Shown here one piece after another: positions 1 to 8,814 of a DNA stretch of 64,000 nt. A program made the position numbers and the translations under genes. The stretch lies in assembly GCA_018901125.1 (NCBI GenBank), contig JAHIFE010000136.1:1-64000 (forward strand). The letters are read 5' to 3'. The notes below the pieces were generated by a model. The model searched no databases, was not told the origin of the DNA, and saw nothing but the letters and a program-made list of their open reading frames with translations. Source of the DNA: Pseudomonadota bacterium. Lineage in GTDB: Bacteria; Desulfobacterota; Desulfobacteria; Desulfobacterales; RPRI01. The number at the start of each line of letters is the position of its first letter. The first letter of the stretch is position 1.

Positions 1-2376
1 ATCCGCTTCAAAATAATTCTCATAAGAAAAGCCATAAAACATCTGCGAAACAATTTCCAATTTTTCCAGCATCATTTTTACTGCTTTTTCCTGAGTAATG
101 GCCGGATCACCCTTGCCGCCGCTGTCCGAGTAAAAAGACAACGCCTTCTTCAAATCCGAAGCAATCCCAAGATAATCCACCACTAACCCGCCGGGTTTGT
201 CCTTATAAACCCTGTTTACACGGGCGATGGCCTGCATAAGGTTATGGCCTTTCATGGGTTTGTCTATGTAAAGCGTATGCATGGAAGGTACATCAAAGCC
301 GGTAAGCCACATATCACGCACAATAACCAACCTGAGCCCATCTTCAGGATCTTTCATCCGGTCTGCCAACACTCTCCGCTGCTCTTTTGTCGTATGATGT
401 TTGGCTATTTCAGGGCCGTCAGAGGATGCTGATGTCATAACCACTTTTATGGCGCCTTTTTTCAGATCGCCACTATGCCACGTTGGCCTGATATCTATTA
501 TTTGCTTATATAAATCGGCTGCAATACGGCGGGACATGGCAACAATCATTGCCTTGCCTTCAAAAAATATTTCCTGCCGCTGTTCAAAATGATCGATAAT
601 ATCTTGTGCAATCTGTTTTATCCGGTTTTTACTTCCTACAAGCGCTTCCAGTTGCGTCCATTTTGCCTTCGCTTTTTGCGTATCGGTAGGGGTTGATTCA
701 GAACCTACCCCTTCATATTCAAGCTCAGTATCAAGTTCGGCAACAAGCTTTTTGCCTTCTTCGCTCAGGTTTATTTTAGCCAGTCTGCTTTCATAATATA
801 TTTTGACCGTTGCGCCGTCTTCCACTGCCTGGACAATATCATAAACATCAACATAATTCCCAAATACTGCCGGGGTATTCACATCATCGCTTTCAATAGG
901 AGTTCCGGTAAAACCAAGATAGGTTGCTTTGGGCAGGGCATCCCGCAAATACTTTGCAAATCCGTACACAATCTTTTTACCGATCACATTCCCGTTCTTG
1001 TCCTTGTCATCTATCGTTTTGGCCTTAAAGCCGTACTGTGTCCTATGGGCTTCATCTGCAATGACAATAATATTTTCCCGTTCAGAAAGTGTTTCATAAA
1101 CATTGCCTTCCTCAGGCTGAAATTTTTGAATAGTAGTAAAAACTACTCCGCCCGAAGCTACCTTGAGAAGCTCTTTCAAGTGACCCCTGTTTTCTGCCTG
1201 TACAGGCTCCTGCCTCAAAAGCTGCTTTGATGCGGCAAAGGTATCAAACAGTTGGTCGTCCAGATCGTTTCTGTCGGTAATAACAACGACTGTGGGATTA
1301 TCCATTACAAGCACAATTTTACCGGTATAAAATACCATAGACAGTGATTTGCCGCTTCCCTGTGTGTGCCAGACCACCCCGCCTTTTCTGTCGTTCACGG
1401 GTTGAGAGCCCACTCCCACAAGTCCATAACTTGCGGGCGATTCCTTTATCTCAAGCCTGTCCAATATTTCTTTTTTGGTTCTATGGTAACCGGATGCCCG
1501 AAGTGTTGATTCAACAGCCCTGTTGACAGCATAATACTGGTGATACGAAGCAAGCTTCTTCACAGTTTGAATGGCGATAATCCCGGTTTCTCTATCTTCT
1601 TTTTTGGTTTTTTCAAAAACAATGAAATGGCGGATAAGATCCAGCAGCGTTTTCTTATCAAGCATTCCCTTGATCAGAGTTTCCAACTGGCCTATTAACG
1701 GTGAAGCTTCAACCTTGCCATCTGCTGTTTTCCAGAACATAAAACGGGTGAGTCCTGCGGAAACAGAACCTGCTTTGGCTTCCAGACCATCGGAAATAAC
1801 CATAATGCCGTTATATGTAAATAGGCTGGGGATTGCCTGTTTGTATGTTTGGAACTGCCTGAAGGCCGATTTGATCGTTGCATTTTCATCAGCAGGGTTT
1901 TTTAGTTCGATAACAACCAGTGGCAAGCCGTTTACAAACAGAACCACATCAGGACGTTTGTTGACATTGTTTTCAATTACCGTGAACTGGTTAGCTACAA
2001 GAAAATCATTGTTTTCCGGATTTTCGAAATCAACAAGCCAGACAAGATCACCCCGACTGTGGCCGCCTTTTCTAATGGTTACATTGATGCCCTCAGTGAG
2101 CAGTCGATGAAACGCTTCATTGTTGGCAATAAGTTCGGGAGAATGAATCCGTTGAATTTGCTTGATAGCATCTTCTCTGATATCTGCCGGGATTGATGGG
2201 TTGATCCTGCCAACCGCTGCCCGTATGCGTTCTAAAAGCAGTACATCTTCAAAAGATTCACGTTCCGGGGTTTCGCTATCAGGGGCGATAGACGGAGCGT
2301 AGAGATACTGATAACCTGATTTTTCAAGTAGTTCTATGGCGAATTTTTCGATTTCAGATTCGGTAATTTTATTCAT
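1..2376 (-). CDS. hsdR: Type I restriction enzyme R subunit (HsdR), 3' end cut by window edge
   Basis: This is the ATP-dependent translocase and nuclease subunit of a type I restriction-modification complex, which cuts unmodified DNA after translocation. The first 792 codons are visible and the C-terminus lies beyond position 1. A PD-(D/E)xK nuclease core is seen at about residues 143-159 (D143, E157, K159). The helicase motor follows: Walker A ending GSGKS near residue 340, a DEAH box near 439, and FTGTPIE further on. The start ATG at 2376 overlaps the end of the preceding transposase gene by 8 bp and has no clear Shine-Dalgarno sequence, which suggests translational coupling. It is the last gene of the hsdM-hsdS-hsdR operon, separated from hsdS by inserted genes. 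Confidence 0.95.
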   Translation of the reverse strand, partial: MNKITESEIEKFAIELLEKSGYQYLYAPSIAPDSETPERESFEDVLLLERIRAAVGRINPSIPADIREDAIKQIQRIHSPELIANNEAFHRLLTEGINVTIRKGGHSRGDLVWLVDFENPENNDFLVANQFTVIENNVNKRPDVVLFVNGLPLVVIELKNPADENATIKSAFRQFQTYKQAIPSLFTYNGIMVISDGLEAKAGSVSAGLTRFMFWKTADGKVEASPLIGQLETLIKGMLDKKTLLDLIRHFIVFEKTKKEDRETGIIAIQTVKKLASYHQYYAVNRAVESTLRASGYHRTKKEILDRLEIKESPASYGLVGVGSQPVNDRKGGVVWHTQGSGKSLSMVFYTGKIVLVMDNPTVVVITDRNDLDDQLFDTFAASKQLLRQEPVQAENRGHLKELLKVASGGVVFTTIQKFQPEEGNVYETLSERENIIVIADEAHRTQYGFKAKTIDDKDKNGNVIGKKIVYGFAKYLRDALPKATYLGFTGTPIESDDVNTPAVFGNYVDVYDIVQAVEDGATVKIYYESRLAKINLSEEGKKLVAELDTELEYEGVGSESTPTDTQKAKAKWTQLEALVGSKNRIKQIAQDIIDHFEQRQEIFFEGKAMIVAMSRRIAADLYKQIIDIRPTWHSGDLKKGAIKVVMTSASSDGPEIAKHHTTKEQRRVLADRMKDPEDGLRLVIVRDMWLTGFDVPSMHTLYIDKPMKGHNLMQAIARVNRVYKDKPGGLVVDYLGIASDLKKALSFYSDSGGKGDPAITQEKAVKMMLEKLEIVSQMFYGFSYENYFEAD

Positions 2377-3058
2377 AGTATTTATCAGTTTGCCATTTCA
2401 ATGGATTGGTTCGTATATATTCGGAAATTTGGTGGTAAGATTTTTCATCACGGATAATGTGTTCGTAATAATTGCGTTGCCAGACGGAAACGCCGGGAGT
2501 ATTTCGCAATTTATTAATACGTTTTGCGGAAAATGTTTTTAATTGCCGCACAATTTCAGAAATTGCCACCCGTTTCTCCACCGTCGTAATCGTCGTATCC
2601 ACACCCACATCCATACCCGTAGGGGCAGGTTCCAAACCTGCCCTTTCTGATTCCAACCCCACCCTTTGCAATTCCAACCCCGTTCGCTGATTCAATAACC
2701 GTTCATCATCAATAATTTCAATAATGCCATGAATATGATTCGGCATTACAACAAATTCATGCAAAAAAATATTTTTAACATGATTAATCAGGTCAAACCA
2801 TGTTTGTTCGACTATACGTCCATAATCATTTAACACCATTTTGTCCGGGATATTATTTTGGGCGGGTTTGGAACCCGTTTCTGTGGTGGCCTCCGGCGTT
2901 TTGTTTTGGGCGGGTTTGGAACCCGCCCCTACGATTTTGCCAAAAATACACAACCGGTCTTGTGCGCATATGGTTATGAAATATAAACCGGCCTTTGAAT
3001 AATCATATCCCTTTAACCGGATGGAACAACGATTATGTATATCAGGATCGTATTTCAT
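2369..3058 (-). CDS. REP-associated tyrosine transposase (RAYT, Y1_Tnp/IS200-like)
   Basis: This is a single-strand HUH transposase of the RAYT group, domesticated relatives of IS200/IS605 TnpA that process palindromic repeats. The product is about 229 aa from the ATG at 3058; an alternative ATG lies at 3070. The HUH motif is PNHIHGII. The family signature WQRNYYEHIIR supplies the catalytic Tyr region and is followed by YIRTNPLKW. Two segments between conserved blocks are low-complexity (GSKPAQN units and a GLEL/GLES/GLEPAPTG run). They are encoded by DNA palindromes lying inside the frame. The gene sits between a truncated RhuM gene and hsdR and overlaps the hsdR start. It probably inserted into the restriction operon and may have caused or followed the RhuM truncation. 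Confidence 0.88.
   Translation of the reverse strand: MKYDPDIHNRCSIRLKGYDYSKAGLYFITICAQDRLCIFGKIVGAGSKPAQNKTPEATTETGSKPAQNNIPDKMVLNDYGRIVEQTWFDLINHVKNIFLHEFVVMPNHIHGIIEIIDDERLLNQRTGLELQRVGLESERAGLEPAPTGMDVGVDTTITTVEKRVAISEIVRQLKTFSAKRINKLRNTPGVSVWQRNYYEHIIRDEKSYHQISEYIRTNPLKWQTDKYYE
2623..2928. repeat. Three REP-like palindromes inside the RAYT coding sequence
   Basis: Palindromes lie at 2623-2643 (arms GGGCAGGT/ACCTGCCC), 2863-2877 (arms CGGGTT/AACCCG) and 2908-2928 (arms GGGCGGGTT/AACCCGCCC). The first and third match each other in opposite orientation, including a flanking GTAGGGGC. The reading frame passes through all three, giving GSKPA-type peptides in one orientation and GLEPAPTG-type in the other. 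Degenerate repeats of ATTCCAACCCC lie at about 2651-2690. This looks like a small mobile palindrome tolerated within, and perhaps processed by, its own RAYT. Confidence 0.75.
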
Positions 3059-3101
3059 GTTGTTTACCATTATATGCCCCATTTGTGGGAACATGGTACG
3101 C

Positions 3102-3356
3102 CTATCTACCTTTACCGTCTTTTGCAGTATGTGCAAAATTTGCACATACTGAATTCTCCTGTAACTCATTGGATGAAAAAATATTACGAAGATGTTTGGT
3201 AACAACGCTGCGGTCTATATCAAACAGGTCCGCCATCCGTTTTTGAGGAAGCCAGATATTTTCATTAGCATAAAGCACTTCGATATTGATTTTTCCGTCT
3301 GGTGTTTGATAGACGGTGATTTGATTGTCGGGAAGTTTTATGTTTTTTTTGGCCAT
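3102..3356 (-). pseudogene. RhuM N-terminal domain, truncated copy 1 (84 aa)
   Basis: The product matches the first ~75 residues of the full-length RhuM protein at 46700-47722 of this window (shared block LPDNQITVYQT, then KINIEVLYANENIWLPQKRMA). The shared 5' DNA is also nearly identical by eye. The frame ends soon after HTAKDG, where full-length RhuM family proteins continue into their conserved second half. RhuM proteins are widespread, frequently found in type I restriction loci, and have no firmly established function. It is either a pseudogene or a standalone HTH-like domain. A weak purine-rich site precedes the ATG at 3356. Confidence 0.7.
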
Positions 3357-3365
3357 AAATCTTTC

Positions 3366-3617
3366 TTATCTGTTATAAGTGTAATTGGCAGAATGTTTCA
3401 AAATGCAACCAACCGAATTCTTCTGCAATTCTCTGGATTCAAAAAAGTTTTTCAGGTGTTTCGTGATTGCCGGATGCTGCACATGGAATAGCTCACCCAT
3501 GGACTTTGGGGTGAGCCAAACAGGTTCATGCTTTAGGAAAACCTCGATCTTTATCTTGCCAGCGGCAGTGTAGAGAAGGAAGTTGCTTGTGTTGGCGGGT
3601 AGTGCTCTATTATCCAC
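3366..3617 (-). pseudogene. RhuM N-terminal domain, truncated copy 2 (83 aa)
   Basis: This second RhuM-like N-terminal domain is clearly diverged from copy 1 (blocks KIKIEVFLKHEPVWLTPKSMGELF and AITKHLKNFFESRELQKNSV). It stops at the same point of the family alignment as copy 1, just after the NSV...HSA segment. It starts with GTG at 3617, three bases after the HerA stop, so it is probably translationally coupled to HerA. The intact start, the frame and the coinciding end point leave open a functional small DNA-binding protein rather than debris. The coding status is uncertain. Confidence 0.55.
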
Positions 3618-3620
3618 TTG

Positions 3621-5354
3621 TTATTTCTTCCACTCCTCAACAATTTTATTAAAAACGACATCTTTCCATTTTTCTTTCCATATTTCCACATAGTTGATAT
3701 CATTTGAAGATGGACAATATTCTTTGCATTCATCGACTTTCACTATTGATGGCATTACAATTGAATCGCCGATGAGCAACGCTTCACCTGTTTTTAAAGC
3801 AGGTAATGTATCCGTTAAATTGCCAAGTGAATCAGGTAATAATCGTTTGACATAATTTTGGTCATCAGGGTTTGTTAATCTCATTGCTATAAAATTATTG
3901 CATTGAGAAAAGATTGTTTCTGAAATCTCTGCCGGTCTTTGACTTACTATACCCAGTGTGATACCGTATTTTCTACCTTCTTTTGCTATTCTTTCGATTG
4001 CAGTTTTCGAAGCACGGTACTTAACCAAATCACTCTTTGGGACATATTTGTGTGCCTCTTCGTAAACCAGCAACAACGGTGTTTCACATGCAGCATTACC
4101 GGTTAATAATCTTTTGTAATAGTATCCATACTCAAACAATATTCTTGAAATGAGAGAAACTGTAATACTTAGAACTTCAAATGGGATGCCCGACAAATCA
4201 AAGACCGTAACATTTGCTTTTCTTTCATCAGTGTATCCAAGAAATTGTTTTAAAATAGATTCAAGCTCAATTTCATTTCTATTATCGAATAGAAATTTCA
4301 GCCTTGGGTTATTTCTGATTGTTTCCAAACGAAGAATAAACCGCTCAAAGTCGCCTGAATATGGGCCATTAACAAAGTCGGCGGAAGTTTTTTCAAATTC
4401 CAAATCTGATTCAAAATATTTTGGTATTCTATTTGCAATTATCTCATTAGCCTTGGTGGTAGGGCATCTATTATTTTTTTTATTAATTAACTCGTTGTTA
4501 ATATTTTTGATATATCTAATAACTTCATCAATATCAAATTTCAAAGGTGAATCGAAATAGATTTTATCCTGCGGCAAATTTGGATTAAATTTTTTCTTGT
4601 TTCCAGTAACAGCAAACCGAAATTGCGAGACCTGGTTGTGTGAATTATCTTCATTGCTCTCAATAAAAAGATCGCCTAATTCATCGCTATCGAATAACCA
4701 GTATGGGATATTAATATTCGTTGAATCAACATGGTTTGCATTTGGAAAAGCACTTTTATATTCACCATGGATATCAAATAAAACAATATGAGAATTATTT
4801 AATCCGTCGTAGCCACTATTTTTAGCATTGATAGCATTTTGTAAAATTTTTGCAACAGTATGCGATTTACCTGATCCAGTAGAACCAACAATAGCAAAAT
4901 GTTTGTTAAAAAATCTATTGCCATTTACGGGAGTATCTATTTTAATATTTTGTGCTAATTTCGAAAAACAGAATCTCTCTTTGTCTTTTAAGCCACTACA
5001 GAAAATGGCCTTAATGTCGCTTTGCTTTGCCGGTAATACTTTAGTTGGTGGTATCGTTAAGGCATCACCGCCGCGGGTGAAATTATTACCTTCGATTATG
5101 CCAAGAGGGTTGGCATCAATGACATAAGACCTTCCTGACGCTTTCTTTTCATCAACTACAATTGCGTAACTTTCTATAATTGCAATTAGTTTGTGATTAT
5201 CATCATCTGCTATTTCCAAATATGAACCAACTTTAAGTTTTTCTAACTGTTCATCCGCTGAAATAAACTTACTCAAATCATCAACAGAAAGCTTAACTTT
5301 ATTAGGAAATACGGCAATCACTTCAGCATTAATATTTTTATTTGGGTCTGTCAT
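3621..5354 (-). CDS. HerA-type hexameric ATPase/translocase
   Basis: This 577-aa protein belongs to the HerA/FtsK superfamily (DUF87), a DNA-translocating hexamer. An N-terminal beta-barrel-like region (about 1-130) precedes the RecA-like core. Walker A is GSTGSGKS at 157-164, Walker B LLLVYEEAH at 427-435, and the ERIAKEGRKYGI and SQRPAEIS segments at about 454-478 are typical of HerA. An AGGAGG ribosome site precedes the ATG. The gene lies 12 bp downstream of a predicted nuclease gene. Known antiviral systems pair HerA with a DUF4297, Sir2 or NurA-type effector, and this pair fits the HerA-nuclease type. It is embedded between hsdS and hsdR, so it may form a joint defence island or hitch-hike on the operon promoter. 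Confidence 0.9.
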   Translation of the reverse strand: MTDPNKNINAEVIAVFPNKVKLSVDDLSKFISADEQLEKLKVGSYLEIADDDNHKLIAIIESYAIVVDEKKASGRSYVIDANPLGIIEGNNFTRGGDALTIPPTKVLPAKQSDIKAIFCSGLKDKERFCFSKLAQNIKIDTPVNGNRFFNKHFAIVGSTGSGKSHTVAKILQNAINAKNSGYDGLNNSHIVLFDIHGEYKSAFPNANHVDSTNINIPYWLFDSDELGDLFIESNEDNSHNQVSQFRFAVTGNKKKFNPNLPQDKIYFDSPLKFDIDEVIRYIKNINNELINKKNNRCPTTKANEIIANRIPKYFESDLEFEKTSADFVNGPYSGDFERFILRLETIRNNPRLKFLFDNRNEIELESILKQFLGYTDERKANVTVFDLSGIPFEVLSITVSLISRILFEYGYYYKRLLTGNAACETPLLLVYEEAHKYVPKSDLVKYRASKTAIERIAKEGRKYGITLGIVSQRPAEISETIFSQCNNFIAMRLTNPDDQNYVKRLLPDSLGNLTDTLPALKTGEALLIGDSIVMPSIVKVDECKEYCPSSNDINYVEIWKEKWKDVVFNKIVEEWKK

Positions 5355-5366
5355 AAAATAAACCTC

Positions 5367-6509
5367 CTAACTTACAATCTGTTGTATCTCATTAAGCGTT
5401 TTGATTTCAATGTTTACCTCGTCAATATCCGTTGCAATAGCTAAAGGTGCTGACAAATAAAACTGATAGACCTTTTTAGCGGATTTTAAATCACATGCAA
5501 TGATTTGTGATAGTATCTCATCATTGTTGATGATTTTAATTGAAATGCCATTTTCCAATGTTGATTTAGTGCGAAAAGCCTCTAAGTTGAAGTCAGAATC
5601 CATATAATTGTAACCATCCATCAAGACAACGCCATCACTAACTAACGAAGCTTTTAATTGTTTCAGTTTCTTTCTCGAAATATTACGAATGTAAATATAT
5701 GGTGCCCCTGACTTGATTACTTTAGCTTGCCTTCTATAAAACTTGTGTTTAATCTGATGCACAGTTGTTTTGATGGATGAAAGGTTTTCATTTTCTTTTA
5801 CTTCTATGATTATAAACCGTTCCCAATTATCTATGTTACAGTAAGTGAAATGTTTTTTCTTAATAGCAGTTAAATATTGCTGCTCGCCTTTATAAATTCG
5901 GTATGCAGAATCGAATACGATTTTGCGGTTATTGGTAATCAATTGAATGAGTTCACTTTTTGTGCACGTTCTATTTGCAACTACTGGGTTATTTACTACT
6001 AATTTTCTCAAATGATTGGTTATATTACCGTAATGAATTAATGCCTCATCAAAATCAAAACATTGTGCATTTTCTTTAATTATCTCGATTACCTGCATGA
6101 AATGATCTTGGAAATTCTTAGCAAAATGTAGCTCAAAGTTCGTAAGAAAACCATCTTTTAAATGTTGTGTAAAACTTGAATTCTTGTTGCCTAAAATCCT
6201 ATCTAGTTCAACGCTGGTAAGAGTCTTATTACCTTCCTGCATCTCATTGAAATAACAATAAAGGTAATATTTTATATGTGGCGATGATTGGTATTCATTA
6301 ATCAGTTGAATTACTGGTTCTTTGATTTTTCCGGGAGTGTATTGTTGTGTCTCTTTGTATTTTACTTGTGTTACAAAACTACTTGAATTGATGTCTTGAA
6401 TTTGTTCGATAGAAATTGGCGTGTTATTATCAGCCTTGAACAATTCAAGAATGGTTTTGTCAATCTGAAATTCAAACCCCTTGATTGCATAATAGCCACC
6501 ATCACACAT
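5367..6509 (-). CDS. HerA-associated nuclease with QxK motif (DUF4297/Cap4-nuclease-like)
   Basis: This is a 380-aa protein. Near the N-terminus it has the pattern GF.FQ...L..L (about 10-24), then IEQIQDI (about 34-40) and FVTQVKYKE (about 45-53). This is the D...QxK arrangement of restriction-like nucleases of the DUF4297 kind, which act on dsDNA in several phage-defence systems. The rest (about 100-380) is mixed alpha/beta with no motif I recognise; it could bind HerA or sense phage. It starts 10 bp after the hsdS stop with a GGAG site and is followed by HerA after 12 bp, so hsdS, nuclease and HerA are probably co-transcribed. The nuclease assignment rests on the short motif and its HerA partner. 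Confidence 0.68.
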   Translation of the reverse strand: MCDGGYYAIKGFEFQIDKTILELFKADNNTPISIEQIQDINSSSFVTQVKYKETQQYTPGKIKEPVIQLINEYQSSPHIKYYLYCYFNEMQEGNKTLTSVELDRILGNKNSSFTQHLKDGFLTNFELHFAKNFQDHFMQVIEIIKENAQCFDFDEALIHYGNITNHLRKLVVNNPVVANRTCTKSELIQLITNNRKIVFDSAYRIYKGEQQYLTAIKKKHFTYCNIDNWERFIIIEVKENENLSSIKTTVHQIKHKFYRRQAKVIKSGAPYIYIRNISRKKLKQLKASLVSDGVVLMDGYNYMDSDFNLEAFRTKSTLENGISIKIINNDEILSQIIACDLKSAKKVYQFYLSAPLAIATDIDEVNIEIKTLNEIQQIVS

Positions 6510-6519
6510 TTTGGCACTC

Positions 6520-7614
6520 CTACGGTATTCTTACTTCACCGCTCATTAACTTCGGCAGTAATGTATCCCGCAGTTTAATGAGCGTTCGGATTTGCTCGAA
6601 ATTAGCATGCAGTTTTGGTTCGGTTGAAGAAATGACTTCATTAAATAATTGAATAATATTATCAGGAGGAATAATAATCTCATAATTGGCAAGGTGGTCA
6701 ACATTCACACGCTGTCGCCCGCTTGTCCCCTCAAGGCACCCTTCAGCGTAATCTCTAAAATCAGTGTTCTTTGCCAAGGTGTATGTAAAAAAGGGATGTA
6801 AATCCAATTTAGAGCGCATCACGATAAATTCAGTCGAACCCCAGCCTACTTGCCCATCTTCAAGGAAAGTCACATAGGATGATTTGCCGTTTTCCAAACA
6901 TGGTGTTATTCGGGCAAGCAGCGTATCACCGTTAATAAACTTTGTTCCCGAATTGAATTCTCGTTCATACCAATTTTTAGGATGAAAAACCGAGGTGCTG
7001 ACGTTTGCCATATCGAGATATGGCGCAGTAGCACCTTTCGACAGTTGTCTTTTAGGATTTAATTCAACTTGTTGTGTTATTTTCCCGATTTTTGGCTTCT
7101 CCTGCGCTTCCTCCACAAACCACTGCCTGAAAAGTGTTTCGGCCATGGCTTCGAGGGTTTTATTCTGGCGGTGGAGCAGGTCTAATTTGTCATCGAGACT
7201 GGAAAGGACGGAGGCGATGGCTTTTTGTTCGGGGAGAGAGGGAATTTTAACCGGTATTTCATGAATGTGGTTTCTGTTTAGAGTAGGTACTGCACTACCA
7301 GCATTGAATCCAGCAAAGTCAAAAGTATGCAAGAAATAAAATACGAACTTTTCATAATTCCCCTTGAAGTCCTTTACATATAATACTGTATTGTGTGCCC
7401 AGAAATCCGTTATATAAAACTTTGGTGTCCCAATGTTTCCACTGCGCCCAATAGTAATTCCTGGGCCTTTTGTGGTTGTCGCATTATGATAGCCAATGAT
7501 TCCGTTAGAACCAGCAACAGGAATACTTCCAGCATTCATATCTGTCTTTGGGAGGTCATGCCCTCTTTGAAAAGTAACCACATCCCCCAACTTGCATTCC
7601 TTCCACTCGCTCAT
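6520..7614 (-). CDS. hsdS: Type I restriction enzyme S (specificity) subunit
   Basis: HsdS recognises the two half-sites of the target sequence and tethers two HsdM and two HsdR subunits. The 364-aa product has two target-recognition domains (about 1-130 and 185-330). Each is followed by a conserved helix: PSLPEQKAIASVLSSLDDKL (about 126-145) after the first and a shorter LRDTLLPKLMSGEVRI end after the second. The initiating ATG overlaps the stop of the 82-aa gene (ATGA), so translation is coupled. The protein is slightly short for the family but both domains appear complete. The recognition sequence cannot be read from the protein. Confidence 0.93.
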   Translation of the reverse strand: MSEWKECKLGDVVTFQRGHDLPKTDMNAGSIPVAGSNGIIGYHNATTTKGPGITIGRSGNIGTPKFYITDFWAHNTVLYVKDFKGNYEKFVFYFLHTFDFAGFNAGSAVPTLNRNHIHEIPVKIPSLPEQKAIASVLSSLDDKLDLLHRQNKTLEAMAETLFRQWFVEEAQEKPKIGKITQQVELNPKRQLSKGATAPYLDMANVSTSVFHPKNWYEREFNSGTKFINGDTLLARITPCLENGKSSYVTFLEDGQVGWGSTEFIVMRSKLDLHPFFTYTLAKNTDFRDYAEGCLEGTSGRQRVNVDHLANYEIIIPPDNIIQLFNEVISSTEPKLHANFEQIRTLIKLRDTLLPKLMSGEVRIP

Positions 7615-7859
7615 AAAGGATTATCTCTCCGGTTTCTGAAAATCACGACAGCTTTAATTGTTTGAATATCATCATTCTCCTTCATCTGAAATTCACCGCT
7701 GTAATATGGGTTTTCAGGTTTATGGCTAACTTCCATCATTTCAGGGGCAAGTATATGTTCATATCCATCCTCGTAACCATCCGTTAAAACCAGCATATCT
7801 TCAGGAAAAGATTTCAAGTTATTTATCAATTCCAGAACTGTCCTTTTGTTCTTAATCAC
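7611..7859 (-). CDS. 82-aa protein of unknown function in the RM operon
   Basis: This small acidic protein begins with GTG behind a strong AGGAGG site and ends overlapping the hsdS start. The central segment LVLTDGYEDGYEH is acidic and aromatic, and the C-terminus TIKAVVIFRNRRDNP is predicted beta-strand. I do not recognise the family. Its position immediately upstream of, and coupled to, hsdS suggests a role in the RM complex, such as stabilising or tuning HsdS, but that is inference. There are no membrane segments or signal peptide. Confidence 0.75.
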   Translation of the reverse strand: MIKNKRTVLELINNLKSFPEDMLVLTDGYEDGYEHILAPEMMEVSHKPENPYYSGEFQMKENDDIQTIKAVVIFRNRRDNPL

Positions 7860-7878
7860 CTAAACCTCCTATCTCCCA

Positions 7879-8688
7879 TCATTCCTCCTCCAGCATTTTC
7901 ATCCCTGAATCACCCGTCAATATCCGCATCTGCTGGATAGCGATTTTGTTCAAACGTTCAAGCCGTATATCCTGAGAAAGACCGTCATTGATAAAAAGAG
8001 CGTTCAGGTTTTCAAGATTCGACAAACAAACCAACTGCGAGACATCGGCATAATCCCGGATATTTCCTTTTTTATAGGGGTTTGCTTCCCGCCATTGTGT
8101 GGCGGTCATGCCGAAAAGGGTCATGTTCAGAATGTCTGCTTCTGTTGCGTAAATCTGGTTGATCTGGGCTTTGCTCAGTTCTGGGGGAATAAGATTTTCT
8201 TTAATGGCATCGGTATGAATCCGGTAATTGATTTTAGCCAAATTTCGGCGGATGTCCCAGCCAAGTTGTTTTCTCTCTTCATCCTTCAGTCGTTGAAATT
8301 CTTTTATCAGATAAAGTTTAAATTGCGGAGAGATCCATGAGGCAAACTCGAAGGCGATATCCTTATGAGCATAGGTGCCGCCATATCTTCCAGCTTTGGC
8401 GATAATCCCCTTTGAATTTGTTTTATCTACCCATTGTTTTACAGAAAGTATAAACCGGTTCAAACCAGCCTGATTTTTAATTCCCTCGAATTCGGGGGAA
8501 TTAAAATCCGGGTTATATATTTCTTCCCAGATACCCAGAAATTCTATGGTATTTTTGTTTCTCAGCCATTTTTCTATCAAGGATAGGCCATTCTCAATAT
8601 TTCTTACCATATCCGTTAAAGATATATAGTCCTGCTGGTCGTTTGAAATAATGGTAATTTCTTTTCCCTGCACCTCAATTTTGGCCAT
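7879..8688 (-). CDS. KilA-N domain protein within the RM operon
   Basis: This 269-aa protein has an N-terminal KilA-N DNA-binding fold. The diagnostic stretch runs from YISLTDMVR (about 21-29) through IEKWLRNKNTIEFLGIWE to GRYGGTYAHKDIAFEFASWISPQF (about 101-124). The C-terminal half is helical and unassigned. KilA-N proteins occur in phages and in type I RM operons, where the role is unclear; regulation of the locus or phage sensing is possible. It has a GAGGTGG site before the ATG. A 147-bp gap separates it from hsdM and contains an inverted repeat, so it may have its own promoter. Confidence 0.85.
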   Translation of the reverse strand: MAKIEVQGKEITIISNDQQDYISLTDMVRNIENGLSLIEKWLRNKNTIEFLGIWEEIYNPDFNSPEFEGIKNQAGLNRFILSVKQWVDKTNSKGIIAKAGRYGGTYAHKDIAFEFASWISPQFKLYLIKEFQRLKDEERKQLGWDIRRNLAKINYRIHTDAIKENLIPPELSKAQINQIYATEADILNMTLFGMTATQWREANPYKKGNIRDYADVSQLVCLSNLENLNALFINDGLSQDIRLERLNKIAIQQMRILTGDSGMKMLEEE

Positions 8689-8780
8689 TTACCACCTCGA
8701 TTTTCCCAAGATTTTTCTTTGTATTCCGGACTTAAAATCTTTAATGTTCATTTTAGACTCCAAGGTAAAATAAAACATTT

Positions 8781-8814
8781 CTTATTTTACTTTAAGCCAT
8801 TAAGATAAAATAAG
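8781..8814. repeat. AT-rich inverted repeat upstream of the KilA-N gene
   Basis: CTTATTTTA at 8781-8789 is mirrored by TAAAATAAG at 8806-8814, with an inner TTTAA/TTAA pair. It lies in the only sizeable gap of the RM operon, between hsdM and the KilA-N gene. It could be an operator for the KilA-N protein or a weak hairpin; there is no GC-rich stem typical of a terminator. Confidence 0.5.

Noticed and set aside
1571-2110. 179-aa plus-strand ORF in the hsdR region
   Set aside because: It lies antisense to the clear HsdR nuclease and motor coding frame and shows no family features.
4150-4560. 136-aa plus-strand ORF inside the HerA gene
   Set aside because: It is antisense to the HerA core, with no ribosome site or recognisable motif.
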